This document shows positions 35,308-43,615 of a stretch of DNA of 64,000 nucleotides, one piece after another. The DNA comes from JAKASV01 sp963754845 (lineage in GTDB: Bacteria; Babelota; Babeliae; Babelales; Vermiphilaceae), in assembly GCA_963754845.1 (NCBI GenBank), contig CAVWHE010000001.1:372001-436000 (forward strand). The letters run 5' to 3'. The position numbers were made by a program, and so were the translations under genes. How positions within the stretch are numbered: the stretch's first letter is position 1; each line of letters begins with the position of its first letter. Under the pieces are notes generated by a model. That model was not told the origin of the DNA, searched no databases, and saw only the letters and a list, made by a program, of their open reading frames with translations.

Positions 35308-36438
35308 ATGGAGTTCTTTAGGAGCATGCTCTCGTCGTGGCACAACGTAGTCTTCATCCTTGTTGGCTTTATCGGCATCGCCCTTCTCATCATCGTCCAC
35401 GAGTGCGGCCACTTTATCATGTGCAAAATCTTTGGGGTTCGCACGCCGTCATTCTCGGTTGGCTACGGGCCGCGCTTGATAACCAAAAAATTTGGCGAAA
35501 CTGAATTTTCCATTTCCGCGATTCCCCTCGGTGGTTACGTTGAAATCGCCGGATCGGCCGAGGTAGGGCAAGGAGAACAACACGAGGCGCTTGCACGCGA
35601 TGAAGGGTCTTTTGCTGTACGACCATTCTACCAAAAGTTTCTCATCATGTTCGGCGGCATACTTTTTAACATCTTTTTCGCCTATGCCATCATGATGGCA
35701 GTGTTCTTTTTTGGACTTCCCAAGACAAGCTTTCTCTACCCACTCAACGCCACCAACACCATCGCTGCCGTCGAACCGAATTCTCCGGCAAGCGGTGCTG
35801 GGCTCAAGGTCGGCGATCGAATTGTTTCATGCAACGGCACAAACCTTGAAGCCAATGTCTGTACGTTTTTTGAAATTATTCAAGCGCACGCTGGCAAACC
35901 TTTGGAGCTCCGCGTCGAGCACGACAATGTCGTACGTGAGGTCTCAGTTATCCCGACCTCGATGGCAGCGCAGGGAGTGAACGTAGGATTTTTGGGCGTC
36001 ACTTTTGCCATGAACGCCACAGCGGGTGTTCCCTTGTGGCAGTCGTGTATGAACGGCGCACACGTGGCGACACGTTATATTGTTGCGACCGCCGCCATGC
36101 TCAAACATATTTTCGTCAGACGTGATGTTAAGGCTCTCGGCGGGCCTGTTATGATCATCAACATTATGTCGCAAAACGCCGCTCAGGGGTTCAAAGTTTT
36201 TCTCATTCTTCTTGCAATAATCAGTATCAATCTTGCCGTGCTCAACATGATACCGCTTCCCGTCTTTGATGGCGGTCAGATACTTATTTACGGCATTGAA
36301 GCGGCGGTTGGTAGATCGCTTGAGGATAAGGCGCGCCTTGTTATAAATCTCATTTCATGGGGCCTTGTCATGGTCCTCTTTGTTTACCTCACGTTCCAGG
36401 ACATTTGGCGCATCGTAACCAACATTGCCCAGCATTGA
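35308..36438 (+). CDS. rseP: Site-2 protease RseP
   Basis: RseP is an inner-membrane zinc metalloprotease that cuts transmembrane segments, in many bacteria during the envelope stress response. Seen: first helix with IIVHECGHF (HExxH, about residues 29-37), KIFGVRTPSFSVGYGP typical of the family, one PDZ domain (AVEPNSPASGAGLKVGDRIVSCNG near 155), and the second zinc motif NMIPLPVFDGGQ near 315. 376 aa and single PDZ, shorter than E. coli RseP with two. The ATG at 35308 has AGGA 6 bases upstream. It is convergent with ftsI. No rseA/rpoE genes are nearby. Confidence 0.93.
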   Translation: MEFFRSMLSSWHNVVFILVGFIGIALLIIVHECGHFIMCKIFGVRTPSFSVGYGPRLITKKFGETEFSISAIPLGGYVEIAGSAEVGQGEQHEALARDEGSFAVRPFYQKFLIMFGGILFNIFFAYAIMMAVFFFGLPKTSFLYPLNATNTIAAVEPNSPASGAGLKVGDRIVSCNGTNLEANVCTFFEIIQAHAGKPLELRVEHDNVVREVSVIPTSMAAQGVNVGFLGVTFAMNATAGVPLWQSCMNGAHVATRYIVATAAMLKHIFVRRDVKALGGPVMIINIMSQNAAQGFKVFLILLAIISINLAVLNMIPLPVFDGGQILIYGIEAAVGRSLEDKARLVINLISWGLVMVLFVYLTFQDIWRIVTNIAQH

Positions 36439-36465
36439 TGAGCCGCTTACATTGGTGCGACATTC

Positions 36466-38115
36466 TTAAAAAATGTGGTCGTTGAGAAGGACTTTTTCTG
36501 CAACGCGCTCAAAGAGTGGCACAGCAACCGTGGCCGCGTAGAGTTTTTTGCGTCCAGGAGCTTTGATAAATGTCACTATAACGCGTTGGTAGTCGCCCTT
36601 TTGTACAATTCCAGCGCACGTAAAGAGGTTGATTTTTGTTGTGTACGTGCCGTTGACGAGCGTATTTGCCGTACCCGTTTTGCACATGACGCGATAGCCC
36701 TTAATGCGTGCTCGTTTGGCCGTTCCTTCAGTTGCTGTTTTTTCGAGTATATCGCGGATGATATCGATATTTTTTTTGCTATAAATGTTTTTTTGTGGTG
36801 CGACGTTAACCGGCGTTTCTTCGGCCGGTTCGACGATGAGTCTGGGTTGGATCAGAGAGCCGCCACGGGCTATCATAGCAAAGGCTTGCGCGAGTTCAAT
36901 GAGGGTTATGGCAATTTCGTAGCCATATGAAAGCGAAAGAATCGACTGTTTCGACCACGTCGGCGGGGCGCTAACGAAGCCCTTTTGTTCACCGGGCAAT
37001 GTGACACCGGTTGAACGGTCAAATCCCATACGCACGTAGTGATGATAGAGTGACGTTCCCAGGCGTATGGCCACGATTGCTATGCCTATGTTATTCGATT
37101 CGGCGATTACCTGCCAAAAAGGAATACGCCCGTTTTCGTGAACCGTCGTTATCTTGCGGCCACAGAGATACGTACTCATGCAGTTTTTGCAATCGATGAC
37201 TTCATCGGGTGTAACGACGCCAGCTTCAAGGGCGGCCAGGGCGACAAAAACCTTCATAACCGACCCGAGTTCATAGCGCTCTGTGACAACGCGATTTTGT
37301 GTTGTTGAAATATCGATGGCACGCGTGTCGTTGGGATCAAAGCTGGGCTCACTCACCATGGCTATTATATCACCATTGTCAGGGTTCATGACAAGGATGG
37401 CACCTTCGCTTGAGTCGAAGCTCGCAAGGGTTTCTTTAAGTTCTTCGTTGACAAGAAATTGTACGTTGGCATCGATGGTGAGTTTAACCGGCCGACCATC
37501 GCAGCCTGTATGTCGCATTTTTTTGTTAAAATAAAAAACTTCTGAGCGAGCGTCCTTTTCGCATTGTGCAACCGATGGTCGACCGCGCAATGCTGTATCA
37601 CACTCAAGCTCAACACCGCAGATGCCCCTGTTGTCAATATCGGTAAGCCCAACGACACTTGCAAGGGACGCAACGGGATAATAACGACTTTCTTCATTTA
37701 CGAGCCGTATGTATGCGCATCCTGACAGGCGTATGATCTCCCTTTCGTGCTCGCTAAGACGTCTTTTAACGAACATAAAATTGTCGGTAGGACGTCGGGT
37801 GAGGCGCGCGGCGGCGGCAGGAAAATGGCGCTCGAGTAATGTCACAACTGCCTTGTCGCCAGAACACTCTGCTGGGACAATAAAAGCAGAAACACACGGT
37901 TTGTTGATAGCGATGGGCACATCATGGCGGTCGTAGATAGGCGCACGACATGCCGGAACTGTTACGAGGGTACGGTACTGCTGATGCCCCAAGTTCTTGA
38001 AAAAGCGCCCGCGAAGTACTTGGATACGATACAAGGAACAGAGAGCGATGGCGTACACAAGGCAAAATGCCAGAAATGTTGCCGAAAGCCTCGCATGAGA
38101 AAGTTCGCGATTCAT
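36466..38115 (-). CDS. ftsI: Penicillin-binding protein FtsI (division transpeptidase)
   Basis: FtsI (PBP3) cross-links septal murein from the inner membrane. Seen: N-terminal membrane anchor (SATFLAFCLVYAIALCSLY) at about 11-29, the dimerisation-domain motif RAPIYDRHDVPIA near 57, and the transpeptidase motifs SVMK (285-288; nucleophile Ser285, with Val-Met where many have Thr-Phe), SNN (340-342) and KTG (479-481). 549 aa, normal. It starts within the stop of the small FtsL-like gene (ATGA), the classic ftsL-ftsI order. Here this pair lies away from murF-rsmH, so the dcw cluster is split. Confidence 0.93.
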   Translation of the reverse strand: MNRELSHARLSATFLAFCLVYAIALCSLYRIQVLRGRFFKNLGHQQYRTLVTVPACRAPIYDRHDVPIAINKPCVSAFIVPAECSGDKAVVTLLERHFPAAAARLTRRPTDNFMFVKRRLSEHEREIIRLSGCAYIRLVNEESRYYPVASLASVVGLTDIDNRGICGVELECDTALRGRPSVAQCEKDARSEVFYFNKKMRHTGCDGRPVKLTIDANVQFLVNEELKETLASFDSSEGAILVMNPDNGDIIAMVSEPSFDPNDTRAIDISTTQNRVVTERYELGSVMKVFVALAALEAGVVTPDEVIDCKNCMSTYLCGRKITTVHENGRIPFWQVIAESNNIGIAIVAIRLGTSLYHHYVRMGFDRSTGVTLPGEQKGFVSAPPTWSKQSILSLSYGYEIAITLIELAQAFAMIARGGSLIQPRLIVEPAEETPVNVAPQKNIYSKKNIDIIRDILEKTATEGTAKRARIKGYRVMCKTGTANTLVNGTYTTKINLFTCAGIVQKGDYQRVIVTFIKAPGRKKLYAATVAVPLFERVAEKVLLNDHIF

Positions 38116-38381
38116 GTGTAGCGCACGGCCGTCGTGCGTCCAAGTACTATTGGGTGCATGCCAAGTTCATGAGTGGCAAAGTTCTTTACTGTCGCCAAAT
38201 TTTTGCGTTCGTGTACACAATGAAGAAGGGAAGTTTTTGTGTGCATGAGCTCTTGGCGAATTTTTTCGCTCCTCTGTTTCTTGTAAACTTGATCAACAAA
38301 AGCAGCGCGTTTTCTGAGGTGAAGAAAGGCCATGACGACAGAGCAGATCAAGAAAAGGAAAGCAAACGTAGTACGCTTCAT
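38112..38381 (-). CDS. ftsL: FtsL-like division protein
   Basis: An 89-aa bitopic membrane protein: a short cytoplasmic start (MKRTT), one transmembrane helix (FAFLFLICSVVMAFLHL), a coiled-coil-like stretch, and a tail NFATHELGMHPI resembling the A..LGM..P ending of FtsL proteins. Size and position immediately upstream of ftsI with a 4-base overlap fit FtsL, which recruits and activates FtsWI with FtsB and FtsQ. Sequence conservation in this family is weak, so the call rests on topology, the LGM motif and context. Confidence 0.75.
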   Translation of the reverse strand: MKRTTFAFLFLICSVVMAFLHLRKRAAFVDQVYKKQRSEKIRQELMHTKTSLLHCVHERKNLATVKNFATHELGMHPIVLGRTTAVRYT

Positions 38382-38405
38382 GGTTCCGTGCGCATGCCAA
38401 CATGC

Positions 38406-39440
38406 CTAACAGCTGTTGCTGTGGCCGGTATGCTGGTTGTAGTAGGCAACGAGCGTGGCGGTAATGCCGCCGAGTGCGGTGGCAAGAGTTGACATCATCG
38501 CATACCTTTTGCGACGCCGCTCGTCCTCAAGTTTTTCGGTGGTTTTTGCGTGTTCCTCCTGCATAGCCTTGTCACGCGATTCAAGTTCAAGGAGGACCCA
38601 TTGACGAAGGGCATCACTTTCATTGCGCTGGCCACCGGTCTCAGATGCTTCGGCCCTAAGATCATGCGAGGATGTTACGCGCTTAAGAAGTGCCGCCCTC
38701 ACCGCATCAGCTGCATCTTTTTTCATGGCAAGCTGCCGGTCTTTCGGACGCGCACAGCGCCCACGAACGTACTCGCGAGCAGAAGAAATGTGAACGACGC
38801 GCTCGCTGGCTCCATCGGCACTGCCCGCTCCTGGATCCGTTGCCTGCCGAAAATCGCTGCAACTCTTTGCCAATTTTGCATGCTTTTCCTCAATGAGTGT
38901 TGCAAAGGTATTATGGAGGATCCTGTGCAATTCCTCAGCGTAAAAAGCTCCCTCAACGTGCCTTCCAAACGCTGCAATCCCTGCTTCTCGAACAAGATCA
39001 TCGATAATTATGTCAATATCTACCGGATCAGCCTCGAGTACCTCGTCGGGGATCTCAATTTCAAAAATAACCGAATCGTGCTTTCCATTTTTGCCGTCCT
39101 TGGCTGAACTGCCCGTGTCTATTTGCACGGTTACAGAGTTGCGGCGACCGCGCGTCGTTGGAGGCCTGAGGCTGCTGCTCAGCTCTACACAGTCCTGCCG
39201 TAATGGTGTTTGGTCGGCAACAACAACGACAACCGAAGAAGAATGGTCCTGAGACTTTTCTGATGACTGCGCTGTCTCCGATTGGTGAATTGCGGTAATT
39301 CGCTTAACTTCAGGTTTCTCTGCCCCCTGTTCTTCCATCGCATGGAGTGTGGCACCACCGTCGGCCGCCGCGCAGACGATGCACAGGAACCACCCGTGTC
39401 CATATCTCAAAATCGCAGTTTCACGCTTGACTTTAACCAT
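38406..39440 (-). CDS. Exported/membrane protein of unknown function (344 aa)
   Basis: The ATG at 39440 is preceded by a GAGGGGGGG tract 4-5 bases upstream. The N-terminus (YGHGWFLCIVCAAADGGATLHA) looks like a signal peptide. A Ser/Thr/Gln-rich low-complexity region follows to about 120, then an acidic segment (EIEIPDEVLEADPVDIDIIIDDLV). Next comes a helical part rich in Ala/Arg/Glu, a coiled coil (ESRDKAMQEEHAKTTEKLEDERRRKR) and a C-terminal hydrophobic helix (MMSTLATALGGITATLVAYY). No family is recognised. It lies 24 bases before ftsL and could share its message; a perfect palindrome lies just upstream (39457-39478). Confidence 0.65.
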   Translation of the reverse strand: MVKVKRETAILRYGHGWFLCIVCAAADGGATLHAMEEQGAEKPEVKRITAIHQSETAQSSEKSQDHSSSVVVVVADQTPLRQDCVELSSSLRPPTTRGRRNSVTVQIDTGSSAKDGKNGKHDSVIFEIEIPDEVLEADPVDIDIIIDDLVREAGIAAFGRHVEGAFYAEELHRILHNTFATLIEEKHAKLAKSCSDFRQATDPGAGSADGASERVVHISSAREYVRGRCARPKDRQLAMKKDAADAVRAALLKRVTSSHDLRAEASETGGQRNESDALRQWVLLELESRDKAMQEEHAKTTEKLEDERRRKRYAMMSTLATALGGITATLVAYYNQHTGHSNSC

Positions 39441-39456
39441 GAAGCCCCCCCCTCAA

Positions 39457-39478
39457 GAAACGCCGCTAGCGGCGTTTC
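39457..39478. promoter_or_regulatory. 22-bp perfect palindrome
   Basis: Two 11-bp arms, GAAACGCCGCT and its complement, meet without a loop, 17 bases upstream of the start of the 344-aa gene. A dimeric-regulator operator or a short hairpin is possible. The downstream minus-strand context has T's (TTTC TTGAG) but no true T run. Confidence 0.55.
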
Positions 39479-39543
39479 GTACACCGGCATTTATTTCTTA
39501 CCGTACCCTCATTCACCACGTTAGCAAGGGCGTCATGAAAAAA

Positions 39544-39936
39544 TCAAGGGTCGTAACCATTCACAACATTGGCAGACGCGAGGGCTTCGATAGACCCTGG
39601 CGAGGGAGGCGGGTTAGTACGGTCCAAGAGATACCAAAAAAGTGAAAGACCACCGAGCATGAGAACAAAGCTTGCCCGCGGATGCTCTTCGATGAGCATG
39701 AAGAGCAACGTGCGTACAAGTGCAAAGATTTCTTTGTAAAAGTAGAGTGCCAGGAGAAGGGTGACGGTGCGCGGATAGTGGGTCACGACATAACCGACAC
39801 TGTTTTTGAGCCCCCAAACGATGGATTGGAAAACGGCTTTATCGCTGCCCATACCGGCGACCGCAGGTGTGACCGGCGTTACAGAAAAGCACCATACAAA
39901 GAGAACGACGAGCACCGCACGTAGTCTGCCCTGCAT
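39544..39936 (-). CDS. Small exported membrane protein (130 aa)
   Basis: No family is recognised. A signal peptide (RAVLVVLFVWCFSVTPVTPAVA) is followed by two hydrophobic helices (TVTLLLALYFYKEIFALV and FVLMLGGLSLFWYLL) and a short Pro-rich C-terminus. GGGG stands 5 bases before the ATG, and a stronger GGGAGG lies further upstream. It is about 100 bases upstream of the 344-aa gene on the same strand. The signal-peptide plus two-helix layout resembles the split gene at 45975-46672. Confidence 0.6.
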   Translation of the reverse strand: MQGRLRAVLVVLFVWCFSVTPVTPAVAGMGSDKAVFQSIVWGLKNSVGYVVTHYPRTVTLLLALYFYKEIFALVRTLLFMLIEEHPRASFVLMLGGLSLFWYLLDRTNPPPSPGSIEALASANVVNGYDP

Positions 39937-40125
39937 TTTTACCCCGCCGCCTCCCTAGTGCAAACACAACCTGACGAGCGCGCGCCGCGTTGGCTTGCCC
40001 GCTCATGCACCACATTCACACAACACCGGAAATTTTCGCCGTCGATCTCCACACCTTTCCTCGCTGAAGGTACAACATTCATTTTTTTTAACAAGAATAA
40101 AATGAGATCCGAAACACACAAACCG

Positions 40126-40155
40126 TTGAGTTGACAGTGCACAGTACGCTAGCAT
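40126..40155 (+). promoter_or_regulatory. Candidate promoter for the C11 protease
   Basis: TTGAGT (40126-40131), an 18-nt spacer and TAGCAT (40150-40155). A perfect TTGACA (40131-40136) overlaps, but it lacks a -10 box at suitable spacing. Confidence 0.45.
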
Positions 40156-40192
40156 GGTGGCAACGAGTAACACATAGAAGGGGAGTTGCGCC

Positions 40193-41689
40193 ATGGTTCC
40201 AAGAGTTGCCTTGAAACGTCGAACGAGTTTTATCGTAGCCTTCTGCGTCTGCGTGTATGCACACACCGCGTCTCAAGGCTCCATTTCTGCTGTCGCCAAA
40301 AGGGGTTTTATCGATGCGTCAGGCATACCTGCGCGTTTTTTGGACTTCTTTTCCGGTATTCGTTCCCTTCCCGAAGAACTCGACCAGATACCGATACGGA
40401 AAGTCGGTGGACACAAGACAGGTCGTTCCCAGCAGCTCAAGGATTGGACAATCATAATCTACATGGCCGCCGACAATGAACTTCAGAAGTTTGCCATTCG
40501 CAACATCCGCCAAATGGCCACCGTAGGGTCAACTGATTATGCCGATATTTTCGTGCACCTCGATATACGCGTTGGCAACAAAAAAACGTGTTCTCATTTT
40601 TACATTCAAAGGGGCGGCATCGATGAATTTGTTGGCGAGTGCCAAAACATGGACAGCGGCGACCCTCAGTCACTCATTTCATGCGTTCAGCTTGCCGTTC
40701 AAAATTTTCCCGCCAAAAATTACATGATCGTCTGCTGGGACCACGGTACGGGAGCCATCGACCCTGCACACGCCAGGAACGTCCACCCCATGGATCTCCT
40801 TATGTTCAATCCAGCAACTCAGGAACTTGAGCTCGATCGTTCGTGCGATTTTCTTGAGCTTTCCGATGCTGATCGGGAAATGCGCGGCGTATGTTGGGAC
40901 GACTCGACCGGCCACTACCTCACCAATCAAAAGCTGATTTCAGCGCTCAAAGAAATTAAAGAGTCGCCGGCGATCATGAATAACAAAAAATTCGCCATCA
41001 TTGGGTTTGACACGTGTCTCATGTCGATGAGCGAAATCGCTTTCATGGTCAAAGACTATGCCGACCTTTTGGTTGCCTCAGAAGAGGTAGAATTTGGCAC
41101 CGGCTGGGACTACAGCAGCATTCTCGAACCGCTCAAACACGCACCCCTGGACCCCGTTTCGCTTGCATGCCACATTGTCGATACCTACGGCAAAACATAC
41201 GCACCTTACACACAGGATTACACTTTGGCTGCGGTAAACCTTGACGTGACAAAAATGAAGCAACTTGAGGCCAACATAGGAACCGTAGCTAGCCTCCTCA
41301 GCACGTGTCTCAAGGGACAGAAAAACAACACGGTAAAAAAAGCCATCGCCCTGAGCAGAAATAGAAAATTCTGCACGCACTTTGAAACGCCTCAGTACAT
41401 CGATCTTCACCATTTTTATCGCAACCTTTTGGCTAACCTCAAGAGCTTTTCCCTTACCTCAAGAACTAACGAAGAATATTTCGTGAAGAAACTTCAGGAC
41501 GAACTTGAGTACGGCAAGAGCCTTATTGAGGATGTTGTCATTGCAAACATTGTGGGGAGGAATCTTTCACAAGCACGCGGACTTTCCATTTACTTTCCCG
41601 AGCAGAGCATTCACCATTCCTATTCAACGTTTAGCTCTGTTCTCAATACGTGGTCGAGTTTTTTAGCGCAGGCCGTTCCCCTAGCATAG
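40193..41689 (+). CDS. Exported clostripain-family (C11) cysteine protease
   Basis: C11 peptidases are CD-clan cysteine proteases related to caspases, gingipain and separase. The ATG has GGGGAG 7 bases upstream. A signal peptide (RTSFIVAFCVCVYAHTAS) comes first. The protease domain starts with DWTIIIYMAADNELQ at about 84-98. Catalytic His184 lies in WDHGTGA and catalytic Cys275 in GFDTCLMSMSE; the late motif RGLSIYFPEQS near 452 is also typical. 498 aa. Clostripains usually cut after Arg or Lys; activation by self-cleavage is known in the family. Its own promoter candidate lies upstream. Probably a secreted or periplasmic virulence or nutrient protease. Confidence 0.9.
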   Translation: MVPRVALKRRTSFIVAFCVCVYAHTASQGSISAVAKRGFIDASGIPARFLDFFSGIRSLPEELDQIPIRKVGGHKTGRSQQLKDWTIIIYMAADNELQKFAIRNIRQMATVGSTDYADIFVHLDIRVGNKKTCSHFYIQRGGIDEFVGECQNMDSGDPQSLISCVQLAVQNFPAKNYMIVCWDHGTGAIDPAHARNVHPMDLLMFNPATQELELDRSCDFLELSDADREMRGVCWDDSTGHYLTNQKLISALKEIKESPAIMNNKKFAIIGFDTCLMSMSEIAFMVKDYADLLVASEEVEFGTGWDYSSILEPLKHAPLDPVSLACHIVDTYGKTYAPYTQDYTLAAVNLDVTKMKQLEANIGTVASLLSTCLKGQKNNTVKKAIALSRNRKFCTHFETPQYIDLHHFYRNLLANLKSFSLTSRTNEEYFVKKLQDELEYGKSLIEDVVIANIVGRNLSQARGLSIYFPEQSIHHSYSTFSSVLNTWSSFLAQAVPLA

Positions 41690-41720
41690 AGCGATCATCA
41701 CGTTGCTTTAACAATGTCGT

Positions 41721-41736
41721 CACTCACGGATAGAAG
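41721..41736. repeat. 16-bp direct repeat, copy 1 (left of GNAT gene)
   Basis: CACTCACGGATAGAAG is repeated at 42802-42817, inside the 3' end of sufD. The two copies bracket the broken GNAT gene. Confidence 0.6.
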
Positions 41737-41740
41737 TACT

Positions 41741-41768
41741 GTCTGATTTTCGGGGTTCATCATAGTTT
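41741..41768. repeat. Dispersed 28-bp intergenic repeat, copy 2
   Basis: Same ends as 5101-5128 (GTCTGATTTTCG and CATCATAGTTT). Confidence 0.55.
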
Positions 41769-41858
41769 TCAGTTTTGGTATCGTACTTTCCGTAGAGAGC
41801 AGTGTTTGCTGATATCTTGTTTTTTATCGTGCGTTCGTTTTTTTGTTGAGGTGCGCCC

Positions 41859-42692
41859 ATGGCTTGTGCGTATAAGATTTTGGCCGCGCTTATAGCTTTG
41901 CTCGCAGCGTCGGGCTCGTATCTGTTCGTCAGATACGTACGCGTAAGGCCGACAGCCCCGGAAACTTCGGCGTGGTTCAAAAACGTAGTCGCCATGACTG
42001 AGAACCAAAAATCTGGGACACTAACAAGCGCCGACAAAAACGGGGTCCCGCTTTCCTTAGATTGGGAGAGAATTGAGGTGCGTGACTGAGCATTTATCGA
42101 AAAAACTATAGACCTGCGTGACATTTTTGCCCAGGCTAGCGCACCTTTTTTGGTCGATGTTGTGAGGAAGCATCCCGAGGTTTTATCATCCTACGATATC
42201 TTGGGCCCACTTGAGCCCCTTCTTGCCAAGAACTTAGCTTCAGTCGATTGGCACAGCGTCACCGAGAAAATGCAGAACATACTGCGCGCTGAGTTCGTTC
42301 GTCAAGCGGCCGGCTTCAACAACAAAGATATTGCGTGGTTTGTGGTGGCCAAGGACACATCGCGTACACTGGGATTCGCACAATTTGTGGCATATCACGA
42401 CGATCAAGAAGGTACCATGGGAATTCCCAACGTAATGATTGTGCCCGAAGGGCAGCACCGTGGCATCGGAAAACTGCTTATAAGCTCGATATTCAAAATA
42501 CTGCCACCGACGCTCACCATCAAAGCTCTTGCCCTCACCGTTATGAACTTAAACACGCACGCGATCGACGCCTATACTTCGTATGGCTTTGTAGGAAAAC
42601 CCTCAACTCAAGACCCTCTGGGATCGTATTGCATGGCGTACACGATCGCACACTCTAACACCCTACAAAAAGAAGCAGAAAGGCTCGCATAG
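41859..42692 (+). pseudogene. GNAT acetyltransferase interrupted by one in-frame TGA
   Basis: A well-placed GAGGTG 5 bases before the ATG at 41859 opens a frame with an N-terminal membrane helix (ILAALIALLAASGSYLFV), 76 residues long, ended by TGA at 42087-42089. The same frame then continues without a break (AFIEKTIDLRDIFAQ, and on) to 42692. The second part contains a GNAT core with the acetyl-CoA motif VMIVPEGQHRGIGKLLISSI. One substitution, for example CGA to TGA, would explain the break. TGA serves as a normal stop at many genes here, so recoding is unlikely. A restart at GTG codons near 42160 could still yield a shorter acetyltransferase. 278 codons in total. Confidence 0.75.
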
Positions 42693-42787
42693 GCATTACA
42701 TACGCCGAATGGCTGACTGATTGCTAACACCATGGAGCACAGTCAGGGAGTGGTCACACGCGTGAAGGCTATACGAGGATGACGTTA

Positions 42788-43615
42788 TCATTTTGCTCCT
42801 GCACTCACGGATAGAAGCAGCTCTTCAAGAAATACGACGGCGCGAGGCGACAGGGTTGGAAGAATGGTATCGAACGCTGTCCGTACGCACGCTTGGATGA
42901 TAGTAGAGTGTGCGCGCTTTGTTCCGATGCCGTGCATGTGAAGATACCATACATGGCGTTCGTCAAGGCCGCCAACGGCAGCAGCGTGCGTGCAACGAGC
43001 ATCGGGGCTCTTCATGTCAAACCACGGCTTAACCGTGGCACGCGCATCCTGTCCCAGGAGGATGATGGCATCTTTGTCACTCGCCTCGAGTTGTGTGTGG
43101 GAAACTTCGCTTATCATCACGCTCTTGTGGTTCAATGATCCGCCGTCATTGACTGACCCGACAACGCTACAATCACTCCGTGTCGATGGCGCTTCATGTC
43201 TTTGAACAGTTGAAAGGTCGAGAGTTCCGCCGCTACCAATAGAACACACGAAGCGTAGGATTGCCCGTGCGCCTTCACCCTCAAGTGTGCACATGACGGC
43301 ACTCCGCCCCGATGACCCGCATCGTGGACTGGCCTTGTGGATAAAAACAACGTCGGCGTGGGCGTGGCAACAAATATTGATGTGTTCATGCAGAACGTCG
43401 GAAAGCCAGACAACACGAGCGTTCTTGCTCACGGTTATGTCGATATTCGTGAGAGGGCAGACACTACGGTCGATGATGGTGACACGAGCTCCGCAATCAA
43501 CGATGACGCTCACGTGTGAGCATATCATGCCATCGGATGTAAGTGTAACAATCTGTTCCTCATGAGCATTCGGCAGGTGAATCGTACGTCGCGGGACGTC
43601 TTCTTCGTGTATCAT
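42788..43615 (-). CDS. sufD: Fe-S assembly protein SufD (short form)
   Basis: SufD partners SufB and SufC in the SufBC2D scaffold that builds Fe-S clusters. The 275-aa chain has the beta-helical SufBD core (strand repeats in SVIVDCGARVTIID, ARAILRFVCSIGSGGTLDLS) and the conserved C-terminal part with HAAAVGGLDERHVWYLHMHGIGTKRAHSTIIQA. At 275 aa it is much shorter than typical SufD (about 430 aa); the N-terminal helical region is missing. The start overlaps the sufB stop (ATGA). It is last in sufC-sufB-sufD. Confidence 0.85.
   Translation of the reverse strand: MIHEEDVPRRTIHLPNAHEEQIVTLTSDGMICSHVSVIVDCGARVTIIDRSVCPLTNIDITVSKNARVVWLSDVLHEHINICCHAHADVVFIHKASPRCGSSGRSAVMCTLEGEGARAILRFVCSIGSGGTLDLSTVQRHEAPSTRSDCSVVGSVNDGGSLNHKSVMISEVSHTQLEASDKDAIILLGQDARATVKPWFDMKSPDARCTHAAAVGGLDERHVWYLHMHGIGTKRAHSTIIQACVRTAFDTILPTLSPRAVVFLEELLLSVSAGAK
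42802..42817. repeat. 16-bp direct repeat, copy 2 (inside sufD 3' end)
   Basis: Same sequence as 41721-41736; it encodes part of the SufD C-terminus (LLSV) on the minus strand. Confidence 0.6.

Noticed and set aside
40131..40136. Perfect TTGACA as -35 for the C11 protease
   Set aside because: No -10 box at 16-18 nt; the overlapping TTGAGT with TAGCAT at 18 nt is preferred.
42087..42089. Selenocysteine or reassigned TGA in the GNAT gene
   Set aside because: TGA is used as the normal stop by many intact genes here. No SECIS-like hairpin was recognised, and the residue is not at an active-site position.
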